From Marinobacter guineae (GTDB taxonomy: Bacteria; Pseudomonadota; Gammaproteobacteria; Pseudomonadales; Oleiphilaceae), in NCBI RefSeq assembly GCF_002744735.1, contig NZ_KZ319341.1, positions 483,848-547,847 on the forward strand: a DNA stretch of 64,000 bases, written 5' to 3'. The notes beneath the pieces are model-generated. The model was not told where the DNA came from. It worked only from the letters and a program-made list of their open reading frames with translations, and ran no database searches. The position numbers and the translations under genes were made by a program. Of the stretch, positions 55,284-64,000 are shown piece after piece. Position 1 is the first letter of the stretch. Each line of letters opens with the position of its first letter.

Positions 55284-56636
55284 TCAGTCCTTGAACTGCG
55301 CCTTATCCAGGCCATGTTTACGCATCTTGTCGTACAGCGTTTTGCGGGCGATACCGAGCTGTACCATGGTGTCCTTGATGCTGCCGTGGCAGGTATTCAG
55401 GGCACTGATAATAGCCGAACGCTCGAACCCATCCATCATCTCGGCGAGGGTCTGCCGGCCTGCCACATTGTCGGTGGCCAATGGTTCGTTTTCATTCAAC
55501 GCCGCCAGCCCCAGCAAAACATAGCGTTCGGCGAGATTCCTGAGCTCACGGACATTACCGGGCCATGTGTGCTGCATCAGGCGCGCTGCCTGGCCTGCAT
55601 TCAGGGGAATACTCTCCCGGTCATACCGGGCGGCAGCGATCAGTACAAAGTGGTGAAACAGGGTCGGGATATCGTCCTTGCGCTCCCGCAAGGGCGGTAT
55701 GTCCACCTTCACAACGTTCAGCCGGTAATAGAGATCAGGACGAAAGTCGCCCTCCTCACTGAGCTTTTTCAGGTCCGCCTTGGTGGCCGCGATGATGCGA
55801 ACATCCACCTCCTGCACCTGATTGCTACCCAGACGTTCCACCCGCTGCTCCTCCAGCACCCGCAACAGCTTTACCTGCAGCGGCATGGGCATGCTCTCGA
55901 CCTCATCCAGAAACAGGGTGCCCTTGTGAGCGTGCTCGATTTTTCCGATGCGGCGTTTGTCCGCGCCGGTGAAGGCGCCGGCCTCGTGGCCGAACAGCTC
56001 GCTCTCGATCAGGTTCTCCGGAACCGCACCGCAATTGATGGCGACAAAGTTGTGGGCGCTTCGGGCACTGTTTTCGTGAATATATCTGGCCAGCGCGTCC
56101 TTACCGGAGCCGGTTTCGCCATGCAGCAGGATATTGGCGGATATGTCCAGGATCGGATCAATGGTCGCCATCACTTTCTGCATTGACGGTGAATCCCCCA
56201 GAATCCGGGGGCCGGGCCTCGCCAGATGGCGCAACTGAGCTTTCAGGCGCCGGTTCTCGAGCGCCAGGTGGCGCTTTTCCAGGGCATGCCGCAGCAGTTC
56301 GATCAACTCGTCGTGATCAAAAGGCTTTTCTATGAAATCGTAGGCGCCCTGCTGCATGGCGGTTACGGCGGTGCTGATATCGCCCTGGCCGGTCAGGATG
56401 ATCACCGGGATGGCCTCATCCACTGCCCGGATCCGTTCCAGCATGTCCAGGCCGTTCATCTCCGGCATGTTGTAATCACACAGGACAACGCCCTCATAGT
56501 CGGCACTGATGTGTCCGAGAGCGGAAGGCGCGCCTTCAAAACAGCTGACCGGCAGGTCCTCCAGAGTCAGTGTCTGGGCAATGGCCTGGCGGATATGGGG
56601 ATCATCATCCACAAAGATTACCGAAGGTTCTGTCAT
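55284..56636 (-). CDS. dctD: Sigma-54-dependent response regulator (DctD-like)
   Basis: Activator of sigma-54 RNA polymerase, 450 residues. Receiver domain with phospho-acceptor Asp in VVLCDYNMPEMNG (about residue 54); AAA+ domain with Walker A GETGSGKD (about 171-178), the sigma-54-contacting GAFTGA loop (about 223-228) and Walker B GTLFLDEV; C-terminal Fis-type helix-turn-helix (IKDTMVQLGIARKTLYDKMRKHGL). The start overlaps the dctB-like stop by 4 bp. The likely target is the TAXI-TRAP promoter at 61858-61985. Confidence 0.9.
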   Translation of the reverse strand: MTEPSVIFVDDDPHIRQAIAQTLTLEDLPVSCFEGAPSALGHISADYEGVVLCDYNMPEMNGLDMLERIRAVDEAIPVIILTGQGDISTAVTAMQQGAYDFIEKPFDHDELIELLRHALEKRHLALENRRLKAQLRHLARPGPRILGDSPSMQKVMATIDPILDISANILLHGETGSGKDALARYIHENSARSAHNFVAINCGAVPENLIESELFGHEAGAFTGADKRRIGKIEHAHKGTLFLDEVESMPMPLQVKLLRVLEEQRVERLGSNQVQEVDVRIIAATKADLKKLSEEGDFRPDLYYRLNVVKVDIPPLRERKDDIPTLFHHFVLIAAARYDRESIPLNAGQAARLMQHTWPGNVRELRNLAERYVLLGLAALNENEPLATDNVAGRQTLAEMMDGFERSAIISALNTCHGSIKDTMVQLGIARKTLYDKMRKHGLDKAQFKD

Positions 56637-58447
56637 TCCGTGGCCTCCCGCTTCCTGAGGGTTAACACAAATTCGGCACCCGGGCCGTCGATCCGGTTCC
56701 GGCCTGTGAGGCTGCCGCCGAGGGCATCGACAATCTGTCGTGAGATTGAAAGCCCGAGGCCCAGCCCCTGTTTCACCGATTTGGTGGTGAAAAACGGCTC
56801 AAAGATCTGTTCGGTATTGCCCTGTAGGCCCGGCCCGTTATCGCGCACCAGGCATTTCCAGCAGTCATCGGTTTCCTCAATATCAATCCGGACCTGCGGA
56901 TGCTGCGATTCCTCCACCGCCTGTACCGCATTGGCCATCAGGTTTACCATCACCTGCTCAATGCGGATCAGGTCACCATGGCACATCACGGGGTGTTCCG
57001 GCCGGTTCCACTGAATGTCGATATCAGCACTGGATGTCTGGGCAGCGATGATCTTGAGGGACGCATCCACGGGCTGCCGCAAATCCACCACCGCAGGGGG
57101 CCCCTCGGATTTGCGGGCAAACACCTTGAACTGCCTCGTCAGCTCAGCCATCTTGTCACACAGCGCGATAATCTCGGACAGGTTGGCGTCGACCATGTCT
57201 TGCGCACCTTTCTCAAGGAAACGGCGGCTGTTTCTTGCATAGGTCTGGATAGCAGTCAGCGGCTGGTTCATTTCATGGTTCAGGCCCGCCGACATTTGCC
57301 CCAGAACAGCCAGCTTGGCTGCCTGAATCAGCTCCTGCTGGGTTTCCCGGAGTTCGCTCTGGGTGCGCTCACGCTCGCGAATCTCTTCCAGTAGCTTGCG
57401 ATTAGAGCTCTCCAGATCGGCGGTGCGTTCGGCCACCCTCCGTTCCAGCTGCTCTCCCCTCAACGCCAGCTCGGCCTCCCGGCGATAGCGCTCCCGGAGA
57501 TAGAGCCAGGTCAGCAAACCTCCGAAAAACAATGCGGCACCACCGACCAGAAAGGCCAGCCGGGTCCAGATAACGGAGCGGGTGCTCACCATTACCTGCA
57601 GCGTCCAATCCAGCCTCGGCAGATCGGTACGGACACTCAGATAATTCCCGCCAGCGTCACTCCCAACCAGATGGATTTTTTCAGACCGGTCAGACACGCC
57701 CCAGGGACGCCCCAGCCGCCCCATGTTGATGGGCGTCAGGTCCCTGTCCGGATAGCGTTGGTAGGATTCGGCCTCCGGTGTGGTGCCGGAATAGGGTTCG
57801 AAGTCCCGATAAAGCCAGCGTGGCTTACTGGCAAGAAAGCTGATACCGGCCCGGTCCAGCACCACCATTTCCGCTTCACTTAACGACGCAGGGCGGTGCC
57901 ACTGGGACTCCAGCTCATGCACAAGGACTTTGACTGCAATGACGCCCAGAACCACGCCCTGGCTATTCAGAACCGGGTGGGAAAAATACAGGCCACGCAC
58001 ATTCGACATCAGCCCAAGGGCAAAATAGATGGCCGAATCCCGGGTTGCCAGAGCCTCTGAAAAGTATGGGCGAAAAGCGTAGTTGCTACCTACGAAGCTG
58101 TCTTCCTGCAGATAGTTGTTGGCAGCAATGGTCATGCCGGTCACATCCATCAGATAGACATCAGAGCTGCCTACGATCGTGGCCATTCGCTGCATCTCTT
58201 CGTTGGCCTGCAAAATAACTCCCGGATCGTCCGGGTTTATCAGGGCCTTCTCGAGCAGGGGATGCTCAGCCATGAGTTCAGGGATAGGCAGGTACCGGTT
58301 CAGCTCGTTGGCGACAAGCTGGCGGTAACGGAATGACTCCTCGAGGCTTTCCTGTTCCACCTGCCGATAGCCCACCCAACCTCCCAGTGTCCCGGACACC
58401 AGGAGGGTCAGGCAAAAAATGACAAAAGCGCCAATCCGGTAGGACAT
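56633..58447 (-). CDS. dctB: Sensor histidine kinase (DctB-like)
   Basis: Membrane sensor with two helices (about residues 4-25 and 290-312 from ATG 58447) enclosing a double-Cache periplasmic domain (SDVYLMDVTGMTIAANNYLQEDSFVGSNYAFRPYF), as in DctB. A coiled coil, the H-box GLNHEMNQPLTAIQTYARN and an ATPase domain (NLMANAVQA; DNGPGLQG; GLGLGLSISRQI) follow. ATG 58447 gives 604 residues, the usual DctB size; the frame stays open to 58531 with two further ATG codons. Co-transcribed with dctD. The ligand is probably an organic acid taken up by the adjacent transporter. Confidence 0.88.
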   Translation of the reverse strand: MSYRIGAFVIFCLTLLVSGTLGGWVGYRQVEQESLEESFRYRQLVANELNRYLPIPELMAEHPLLEKALINPDDPGVILQANEEMQRMATIVGSSDVYLMDVTGMTIAANNYLQEDSFVGSNYAFRPYFSEALATRDSAIYFALGLMSNVRGLYFSHPVLNSQGVVLGVIAVKVLVHELESQWHRPASLSEAEMVVLDRAGISFLASKPRWLYRDFEPYSGTTPEAESYQRYPDRDLTPINMGRLGRPWGVSDRSEKIHLVGSDAGGNYLSVRTDLPRLDWTLQVMVSTRSVIWTRLAFLVGGAALFFGGLLTWLYLRERYRREAELALRGEQLERRVAERTADLESSNRKLLEEIRERERTQSELRETQQELIQAAKLAVLGQMSAGLNHEMNQPLTAIQTYARNSRRFLEKGAQDMVDANLSEIIALCDKMAELTRQFKVFARKSEGPPAVVDLRQPVDASLKIIAAQTSSADIDIQWNRPEHPVMCHGDLIRIEQVMVNLMANAVQAVEESQHPQVRIDIEETDDCWKCLVRDNGPGLQGNTEQIFEPFFTTKSVKQGLGLGLSISRQIVDALGGSLTGRNRIDGPGAEFVLTLRKREATE

Positions 58448-58533
58448 GAAGCCGGGTCCCTGAAAAAACCGCAAGCGTAACGCCCGGAACCGGGCAGGAC
58501 AACCTCTCATGACCGAGGTTGTCCTGCTCACGA

Positions 58534-60720
58534 TCAGGCAGCTGCCGCCGCCACACGCAGCCTGCGTTGACGCTGGACCAGAAACGAGACCACTGCCAGG
58601 GTTACGCCCGCCAGATCCGTCCAGAGCCCCCCTTCGATCATCAGCAACGCCGAGACAATCAGCATGATACGAACCGGCCAGCCGGCGTTGACCTTACCGA
58701 ACCAGCCCAGCACACCGCCAGACAGCAGATAAACACCAAAGGTCGCAGTGACCAGGGCGCGGGCGATAACGAACCAGTCCCCATCCATCAACAGCGCACT
58801 GTTATAGAAGAACATGAAGGGTACGATGAACGCCGCAATACCAATCCGGAACGAGGCCACCGAGGTTTCCATGGCATTGGCCCCGGAAATACCAGCTGCC
58901 GCGTAAGACGCCAGGGCAACGGGCGGCGTAATAGCGGATACTACCGCGAAGTAGAACACGAAGAAGTGCGCCGTAAGTGGCTCAATCCCCAACTTCACCA
59001 GGCCTGGCGCCACCACCGACGCGGCTACAGCGTAAGCCGCCGTCGTAGGCATGCCCATACCTAACAGGATGGATATGAACATGGCGAAAACCAGCGCCAG
59101 CAGCTGGCTGGTCTGGGCCACATCCAGCAACAGCACCGAGAATCGCGCCCCGACACCAGTCAGTGAGATCACGCCGACAATAACACCGGCCGCCGCACAC
59201 ACCACGATAATCTGGATCGCCATCATTGATGCAATATCCAGCGCCCTCAGAATTGAGCGGAAACCCATCTTGTTGGGTGTTAACCAGCTCACTACCGCAG
59301 CAGACACTGTAGCCAGCGTACCTGCACGAATTACCGAATACCCCTGGAACAGGGCGTAAATCAGTATGATGATGGGAATGAACAGGTAAACCTGCTTGAT
59401 CAGCTTGCGAAGCTTCGGCAGCTCATCCTCGCGCATGCCGCGCATGCCCAGTTTCGCGGCCTCGAAATCCACCATGAAATAGACTGATGCGAAGTACAGT
59501 ACCGAGGGAATGATCGCCGCAATGGCAATCTCGGTATAGGGAATACCGGTAATCTCCGCCATGATGAAGGCGCCCGCACCCATGATCGGTGGCATGATCT
59601 GCCCACCGGTAGATGCCGCAGCCTCGACCGCGCCGGCGGATTTCTTGGAGTAGCCCACTTTCTTCATCAGCGGGATAGTCAGCGAGCCGGTGGAAACCAC
59701 ATTACCGGCACTGGTGCCATTGATCATACCCATCAGACCCGAGGCAAAGATGGCTACCTTGGCGGGGCCGCCCCGGGAGCGACCGGCTGCTGCGAAGGCG
59801 AAGTTTACGAAGTAATCACCGACCTTCGACGCCTGAAGGAAGGCGGCAAAAACAATAAACAGAATGATGTAGGTTGAGGACACCGCTGTGGTGGGCCCCA
59901 GAATACCAGCATCGGTATACACCTGGCTGAAGAACCGCTGCACAGACAAGCCCGGAAAACCCAGGAAGCCAGGCAGATAGGGACCGACAAAAACATAAAC
60001 CAGGAAAACCAGACCAATCACCACCAGCGCCAGGCCCGCGACCCGGCGGGTCAACTCCATGATCAGGGCGGTGCCGGCAACGGCGGCAAAGGAAATACCC
60101 ACGGGCGCAAACGAGGTGCCCGTGCTCATACGCATGTTGGTGTTGTATGCCACCAGAAAATAAGCCGCAACGGCGATCGAAGACACAATCAGCACCAGAT
60201 CGGGCACGCTGAACCGCGAGCGTTCACGCTGATGGAACCAGCTCAGAACAATACCCAAAGCGGTAGCCGCCAGCAGAGGCCAACCAAAATGCCATGTTTC
60301 CAGCTCGGGCGGAATCCGCATGGCGCCGCCGGCTACCAACTGGTTAAAGACAAACGTCTGATAAAGCGCATAGAGAGCCGGCAACAGCGCGACGCCGCCA
60401 AACCAAGTGGTCCACTTATGTCGTGCACCACCCTCTTCAGGGGACACAAACCGGGCACCTGCGTACAGTATGAAGCCCAGCACCAGCGCGCCCGCCACAT
60501 GAACAATGCGGTAACTCCAGGTTTCCATCGGGGCAATGTTCAGGGAGTAAAGATGGAATGATGAGTAGCCGATCGTCAGCAAGGTAACGAATTTCAGCAG
60601 CCAGCCATCAAACATTCGGCGATTGGCCTCAACCGGCTCCTCGTCGACATCGTGGGCAAGAATATGATCGTCATCCGACAGCGTCGGGGTCGGATCCTTG
60701 GGAGAGTGTTCGGTGGTCAT
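58534..60720 (-). CDS. TAXI-type TRAP transporter, fused small and large permease
   Basis: Sodium-coupled secondary transporter subunit of 728 residues with about 18 hydrophobic segments. The N-terminal part (about 35-190) corresponds to the 4-TM DctQ-like subunit and the rest to the 12-TM DctM-like subunit, joined in one chain as is usual for TAXI systems. Conserved segments include GSLTIPLMKKVGYSKKSAGAVEAAASTGGQIMPPIMGAGAFIMAE and GMGMPTTAAYAVAASV. It lies 85 bp after the binding-protein gene, with two hairpins between, and 86 bp before the dctB-like gene. Confidence 0.93.
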   Translation of the reverse strand: MTTEHSPKDPTPTLSDDDHILAHDVDEEPVEANRRMFDGWLLKFVTLLTIGYSSFHLYSLNIAPMETWSYRIVHVAGALVLGFILYAGARFVSPEEGGARHKWTTWFGGVALLPALYALYQTFVFNQLVAGGAMRIPPELETWHFGWPLLAATALGIVLSWFHQRERSRFSVPDLVLIVSSIAVAAYFLVAYNTNMRMSTGTSFAPVGISFAAVAGTALIMELTRRVAGLALVVIGLVFLVYVFVGPYLPGFLGFPGLSVQRFFSQVYTDAGILGPTTAVSSTYIILFIVFAAFLQASKVGDYFVNFAFAAAGRSRGGPAKVAIFASGLMGMINGTSAGNVVSTGSLTIPLMKKVGYSKKSAGAVEAAASTGGQIMPPIMGAGAFIMAEITGIPYTEIAIAAIIPSVLYFASVYFMVDFEAAKLGMRGMREDELPKLRKLIKQVYLFIPIIILIYALFQGYSVIRAGTLATVSAAVVSWLTPNKMGFRSILRALDIASMMAIQIIVVCAAAGVIVGVISLTGVGARFSVLLLDVAQTSQLLALVFAMFISILLGMGMPTTAAYAVAASVVAPGLVKLGIEPLTAHFFVFYFAVVSAITPPVALASYAAAGISGANAMETSVASFRIGIAAFIVPFMFFYNSALLMDGDWFVIARALVTATFGVYLLSGGVLGWFGKVNAGWPVRIMLIVSALLMIEGGLWTDLAGVTLAVVSFLVQRQRRLRVAAAAA

Positions 60721-60746
60721 GATAAGCCCTGCCTACAGGAAAACTG

Positions 60747-60791
60747 GGCCGGCATTAAGCCGGCCTCCGACTGGGGCCCAGCGGGCCCCAG
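60747..60791 (-). promoter_or_regulatory. Two adjacent intercistronic hairpins between TRAP binding-protein and permease genes
   Basis: GGCCGGC/GCCGGCC (60747-60753 and 60759-60765, 5-base loop) and CTGGGGCCC/GGGCCCCAG (60771-60779 and 60783-60791, 3-base loop) are perfect stems with no T-run. They probably protect the 3' end of the binding-protein message or attenuate read-through, so that binding protein exceeds permease. Confidence 0.65.
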
Positions 60792-60805
60792 ACACACAAG
60801 GATTG

Positions 60806-61783
60806 TTACTTGATCTGGCTTTCAGGAATCTCGTAACCGTTTTCGTTGAACCAACGAGCTGCACCCGGATGCCAAGGCAGAACAGTGTTCTTGGTGTAGT
60901 TTTTCGGAACAGACGTTGTGGCTGCCTTGTGGATCGACACCATCTTGTCGTTGTTCTCCATGGTCAGCTTGGTGATTTCATACACCATGCTTTCCGGAAC
61001 GTCGCAGTTGGCGATGGAAAAGTTCCACATGGATACCACACGGGAGTCGTTTTCCAGGGACTGGTAAGTGCTCGCCGGGATGATGAACTCGGAGACCGGG
61101 AAGTTATCAGTGATCTTCTTGGCTTCCGCATCGGTCATGCCGATGATGTTTACATCCGTCTGAACTTCCAGCTGACTAACAGCCGGGATAGGAATACCCG
61201 CAGCAAAAGCCACCACATCAATCAGTCCATCCTGCAACTGGGTGCCCAGGTCAGACCAGCTACCGTTACGACGCTCGAAATCCACGCCCAGGGTTTCCAT
61301 CATGCGCGGGAAATAGGTGTCAGACGTGGAACCTGCGGGGCCAAAGCCGATGGTAGCACCGTCGGGAATGTCAGAAATTGAGGTAATGCCAGAATCAGAC
61401 AGTGCTGTAACCGAGAACGGAGTCTCATACATCGGGAAGATGGCACACACGTTGTCCATATTCACACCCGGCGCTATTGGGCTGTTGCCTTCCATGGATT
61501 CCCGGGCCGGGCCCATGGTAGTCAGACCAAACTGCAGGTTGCCGGTGTGCACCAGAGCCATGTTCTGCATCGGGCCACCGGTGATCTCGGCGCCGCCGGA
61601 TACTCCCAGGTTCTCGGCTACAAAGTTGGCCCAGCCAGAACCATAGGCGAAGTAGGTCCCGCCCTGACTTGCTGTACCCACGGTAAAGTTGTCCGGCCAG
61701 CCCTCACGATCCTGAGCGGCAACCGGATTGGCTGCAACCAGAGTAGAAGCGAACGCTGCCGCCATAACCATTTGGGTTTTCAT
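60806..61783 (-). CDS. TAXI-family TRAP transporter solute-binding protein
   Basis: Periplasmic binding protein of 325 residues with a signal peptide (TQMVMAAAFASTLVAANPVAAQ). The TAXI family pattern is clear: FTVGTASQGGTYFAYGSGWANFV after the signal, GPARESMEGNSPI, and GPAGSTSDTYFPRMMETLG in the middle. The ATG at 61783 is chosen because GGGGAG lies about 8 bp upstream; earlier ATG and GTG codons are in frame. TAXI substrates are mostly unknown (glutamate and 2-oxoglutarate have been reported). First gene of the transporter operon, behind a sigma-54-type promoter. Confidence 0.93.
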   Translation of the reverse strand: MKTQMVMAAAFASTLVAANPVAAQDREGWPDNFTVGTASQGGTYFAYGSGWANFVAENLGVSGGAEITGGPMQNMALVHTGNLQFGLTTMGPARESMEGNSPIAPGVNMDNVCAIFPMYETPFSVTALSDSGITSISDIPDGATIGFGPAGSTSDTYFPRMMETLGVDFERRNGSWSDLGTQLQDGLIDVVAFAAGIPIPAVSQLEVQTDVNIIGMTDAEAKKITDNFPVSEFIIPASTYQSLENDSRVVSMWNFSIANCDVPESMVYEITKLTMENNDKMVSIHKAATTSVPKNYTKNTVLPWHPGAARWFNENGYEIPESQIK

Positions 61784-61857
61784 AAAGGGTGCTCCCCGTT
61801 TCATTATGTTTGTTAGGTGTTTCACGAAGCGCTACAGGCTTCGATGACGTGAATAGA

Positions 61858-61874
61858 GGCAAGGAGCAGACCAA
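61858..61874 (-). promoter_or_regulatory. Candidate sigma-54 (-24/-12) promoter of the TAXI-TRAP operon
   Basis: On the minus strand TTGGTCTGCTCCTTGCC contains GG and GC separated by 10 bp, the invariant sigma-54 spacing, and TTGC at -12. The -24 box is a 5 of 8 match to TTGGCACG. Transcription would begin near 61847, about 64 bp above the binding-protein ATG. Confidence 0.6.
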
Positions 61875-61937
61875 ATTCGAAAACTGCTTGAAAAACAGAG
61901 TTCTTTTGAGTGAACCTGGACTACAGCGCTTGAAAAT

Positions 61938-61985
61938 GGGTGAGATATCACCCAAACAAATCTGGCAATGGGTGACAATCGCCCC
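61938..61985. promoter_or_regulatory. Tandem dyads, probable enhancer sites for the DctD-like activator
   Basis: GGGTGAGATATCACCC (61938-61953) is a dyad with perfect 6-bp arms; GGGTGACAATCGCCCC (61970-61985) is a degenerate copy. Both are preceded by AAT, and their spacing is 32 bp, three helical turns. Centres fall near -98 and -130 from the predicted sigma-54 start site, the usual place for activator-binding sites. Confidence 0.55.
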
Positions 61986-62114
61986 AAACTGTCAAATGTT
62001 GTGCGACGTCTTCCATTGCCGGAATTAACTGTTCAAACTCTGAGCAGGTCAATCTCACCACTCATATTGCGCCCAGCCCACTCTGGAACAGCCGCCCACA
62101 TCAAGGCCGAAGCC

Positions 62115-63776
62115 ATGTCGATTTCCGCAAAAACCACTGCATTGATTGTGCTGATGGGTATTTTGCTTTCATTATCGGCCTTTTTTATCCAACGCAGCGT
62201 TGTCTATCCCGCCTTTCATGAAATCGAGGTGGATTACGCCAGGAACAACATTGACCGGGTGGTCCGGCGACTGGATACCCAGCGACAAACCATTGATTTC
62301 ACGGTGTACGACTGGTCGGCATGGAATGATACCTACTCGTTCATACAAAGCGGCGATCCGGAGTACATCGAGTCCAATCTGTATCCGGACACCTTCCTCA
62401 ACTTCGGGTTCGATGTTGCGCTATTTCTTAACCTTGACGGGGAGGTGGTCTGGGGCAGTGTGTACGACTTCCCATCGGACGGCAGCATCGTCGACCTGAC
62501 TGCAACCTACCTTGATGACATAGTGGCGGCTACGGCCAAATTCACTGGCCGAATTGATCCGGAAGAAGACATTGATGACCAGACAACGAGCGGTGTTGTC
62601 CAGGTGGACGGCATCCCGGTTCTATTCGCCATGCGGCCAATTGTGCAGAGCGACGGCTCTGGTCCCCACAAGGGTTATGTGGTGTTTGGCCAGTTTCTGG
62701 ATGACGAGCTGATAACCACCCTTTCAGATCAGATTGTCCAGGGTTTCAGCATTGAGCCAGTCTCGGAAAACACCGCCCCCGCTGCCCCCGACAACTACTC
62801 GCTGAAAATCATTGACCAGAGCACACTGTCCGCCTCGAAGATCTACAGTATCGACGGCATACCAACCCTGAGGGCAACAGCCATTCTGCCCCGCAACATC
62901 ACCGAACTTGGCAGAGACATTACCTATTACGGTATCGCCCTGCTAATTCTGTTGTGCATTGCCCTCGCAGCGGCACTACTGGCACTGTTCCGCTGGATTG
63001 TCGTAAAGCCGATCATGAGCCTTAAGGCCGATATATCGAGTATATCCAGTGCCATGGATTATTCCCTCCGGGCCAGTATCAGGAACAACGACGAAATCGG
63101 GGCCCTGTCACGGGAATTCAACTCCATGCTGCAGATGATTGAATATAACAACACGGAATTGCTGCGGCTGAATGCCGAGTTGACCTCGAAGCATCAAACG
63201 GTGCTTGCAGTCCAGAGTGACCTTCAGGCAGCCAACGCTGAACTGAAGCGTCTGTCAGAGCACGACCCTCTCACCGGCCTCTCAAACCGCCTGGCCCTCG
63301 AGAAGAAATTGGAGCAGGCCTGGGGAATACTCTGCCGAACCGGCGACCCTCTCACCGTCATGCTCGTCGATATCGACTTATTCAAACTGTACAACGACCG
63401 CTATGGGCATCAGGCGGGCGACCAATCCCTGAAGCAGGTTGCGGACATCCTGGCGAGCGCCATGCAGCGGAAATCGGACATGGCCGCACGATACGGTGGT
63501 GAGGAATTCCTTTTGGTGCTCCCGGGCACAAACGCCGAAGACGCCCTGGGTATCGCCGCGTCTATAAGGGAGCAAGTCATTGCCGCAAATATTGAGCACG
63601 ACTGCAGCCCTATCGAGCCCTTCCTGACTATCAGCATCGGAATTTCATCGGTGGTGCCCCATGGTGACCTTACGACGGGGGATCTTGTCAGGGCGGCAGA
63701 CAGGGCCCTTTACGCAGTCAAGGGGAGTGGCAGAAACAATTTCAGGTACGAGCCGGTTGGGACAACTGGCCATTAA
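62115..63776 (+). CDS. Diguanylate cyclase with CHASE4 sensor
   Basis: Membrane protein of 553 residues that should make cyclic-di-GMP. N-terminal helix (about residues 7-26), periplasmic CHASE4 domain (about 50-215; VYDWSAWNDTYSFIQSGDPEYIESNL is typical), second helix (about 275-300), HAMP, a short coiled coil, and a GGDEF domain with the active motif GGEEF in ARYGGEEFLLVLPG. An RxxD inhibitory site (RKSD) lies five residues before it. ATG 62115 is chosen; the frame is open further upstream but crosses the enhancer-like dyads. The next gene is convergent. Confidence 0.9.
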   Translation: MSISAKTTALIVLMGILLSLSAFFIQRSVVYPAFHEIEVDYARNNIDRVVRRLDTQRQTIDFTVYDWSAWNDTYSFIQSGDPEYIESNLYPDTFLNFGFDVALFLNLDGEVVWGSVYDFPSDGSIVDLTATYLDDIVAATAKFTGRIDPEEDIDDQTTSGVVQVDGIPVLFAMRPIVQSDGSGPHKGYVVFGQFLDDELITTLSDQIVQGFSIEPVSENTAPAAPDNYSLKIIDQSTLSASKIYSIDGIPTLRATAILPRNITELGRDITYYGIALLILLCIALAAALLALFRWIVVKPIMSLKADISSISSAMDYSLRASIRNNDEIGALSREFNSMLQMIEYNNTELLRLNAELTSKHQTVLAVQSDLQAANAELKRLSEHDPLTGLSNRLALEKKLEQAWGILCRTGDPLTVMLVDIDLFKLYNDRYGHQAGDQSLKQVADILASAMQRKSDMAARYGGEEFLLVLPGTNAEDALGIAASIREQVIAANIEHDCSPIEPFLTISIGISSVVPHGDLTTGDLVRAADRALYAVKGSGRNNFRYEPVGTTGH

Positions 63777-63790
63777 CAGTGTCCATCGGC

Positions 63791-64000
63791 TCACCACCGC
63801 CCCTGCAGCGTCGCCACGATCCTGCGAGCCCCAGGGCGATCTCGGTGCTCACAGAGGTAAATACCTTGCCAGGTACCCAGAGCGAGATGGCCATGGTTTA
63901 CCGGCAGGGTCAGGGACGGGCCGATCAGGATGCTCTTGATATGTGCGGGCATATCGTCCGGGCCTTCCATCACGTGTTCATAATGCGGCGCATTCTCCGG
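63791..64000 (-). CDS. YjbQ (UPF0047)-family protein, 5' part outside window
   Basis: The last 69 residues of a YjbQ-family protein, with the signature [40 protein letters not shown]. The family is a small beta-rich trimer; some members show thiamine-phosphate synthase-like activity. The reading frame is open to the window edge. The stop lies 14 bp from the convergent diguanylate cyclase stop. Confidence 0.88.
   Translation of the reverse strand, partial: PENAPHYEHVMEGPDDMPAHIKSILIGPSLTLPVNHGHLALGTWQGIYLCEHRDRPGARRIVATLQGRW

Larger units (their letters stand above)
61784..62114. other. 331-bp divergent control region (TAXI-TRAP / diguanylate cyclase)
   Basis: This gap between divergent genes holds the sigma-54-type promoter (61858-61874) and two upstream dyads (61938-61953 and 61970-61985), both oriented to the TRAP operon. 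No clear sigma-70 promoter for the rightward diguanylate cyclase gene was recognised. Open frames through it do not look coding. Confidence 0.6.

Overview
The window is an ordinary chromosomal stretch of a gammaproteobacterium. Gene content and order (algU-mucABCD, hom-thrC-recJ, prfB-lysS, rpsP-rimM-trmD-rplS, ffh-ypjD-corB, minCDE), together with the DUF1631, DUF1244 and HopJ proteins, TAXI-type TRAP transport and ornithine-lipid genes, suggest a marine Marinobacter-like organism. That assignment is inference from gene content, not from a search. No rRNA, tRNA, CRISPR array, prophage or insertion sequence was seen. Both window edges cut through genes: a cyclic-di-GMP enzyme on the left and a YjbQ-family protein on the right.

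Layout. 1-6.6 kb: a CHASE-PAS-GGDEF-EAL protein, then the envelope-stress operon algU-mucA-mucB-rseC-mucD with a probable self-activated sigma-E promoter. 6.6-11 kb: nadB-sdhE-ygfX, ygfZ and an HDOD protein, followed by a small perfect inverted-repeat element. 11-21 kb (minus strand): ung, lysS, prfB (with its programmed frameshift), recJ, thrC, hom, dsbC, xerD. 21-27.7 kb: the rplS/trmD/rimM/rpsP operon, ffh, ypjD, corB and a Yip1-like membrane protein. 27.8-35 kb: DUF1631, a TonB-like protein, grxD, argF, a lone ABC ATPase, glpK. 35-46 kb: an OmpR-type two-component pair, olsB-olsA (ornithine lipid), an FKBP isomerase, an acetyl-CoA hydrolase/transferase-family protein, an aldo-keto reductase, and a GT4 glycosyltransferase-PAP2 phosphatase pair. 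46-53.4 kb: LexA-controlled dinB, DUF1244-hopJ-minC-minD-minE, DUF2804, a START protein, a CBS protein and a PhoH-PIN ATPase. 53.4-64 kb: a chemoreceptor, a DctB/DctD-like sigma-54 two-component system, a TAXI-TRAP transporter and a CHASE4-GGDEF diguanylate cyclase.

The most interesting signals are regulatory. Two unlinked operons, olsB-olsA and the GT4-PAP2 pair, are each preceded by arrays of TGTCA-like repeats spaced exactly 11 bp apart (four and three copies), followed by a similar TTC(C)ATAG element. This is the architecture of a PhoB (Pho) box, so both operons may belong to one phosphate-limitation programme that replaces phospholipids with phosphorus-free ornithine lipid and a glycolipid. 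In that scheme a PAP2 phosphatase, rather than the usual PlcP, would supply diacylglycerol. A second signal is a -24/-12 sigma-54 promoter with two tandem upstream dyads in front of the TAXI-TRAP genes, which lie next to a sigma-54 activator pair that probably controls them. Smaller regulatory finds are a LexA box at dinB, a sigma-E promoter at algU, a dyad abutting the hom -10 box and paired hairpins between the TRAP binding-protein and permease genes.
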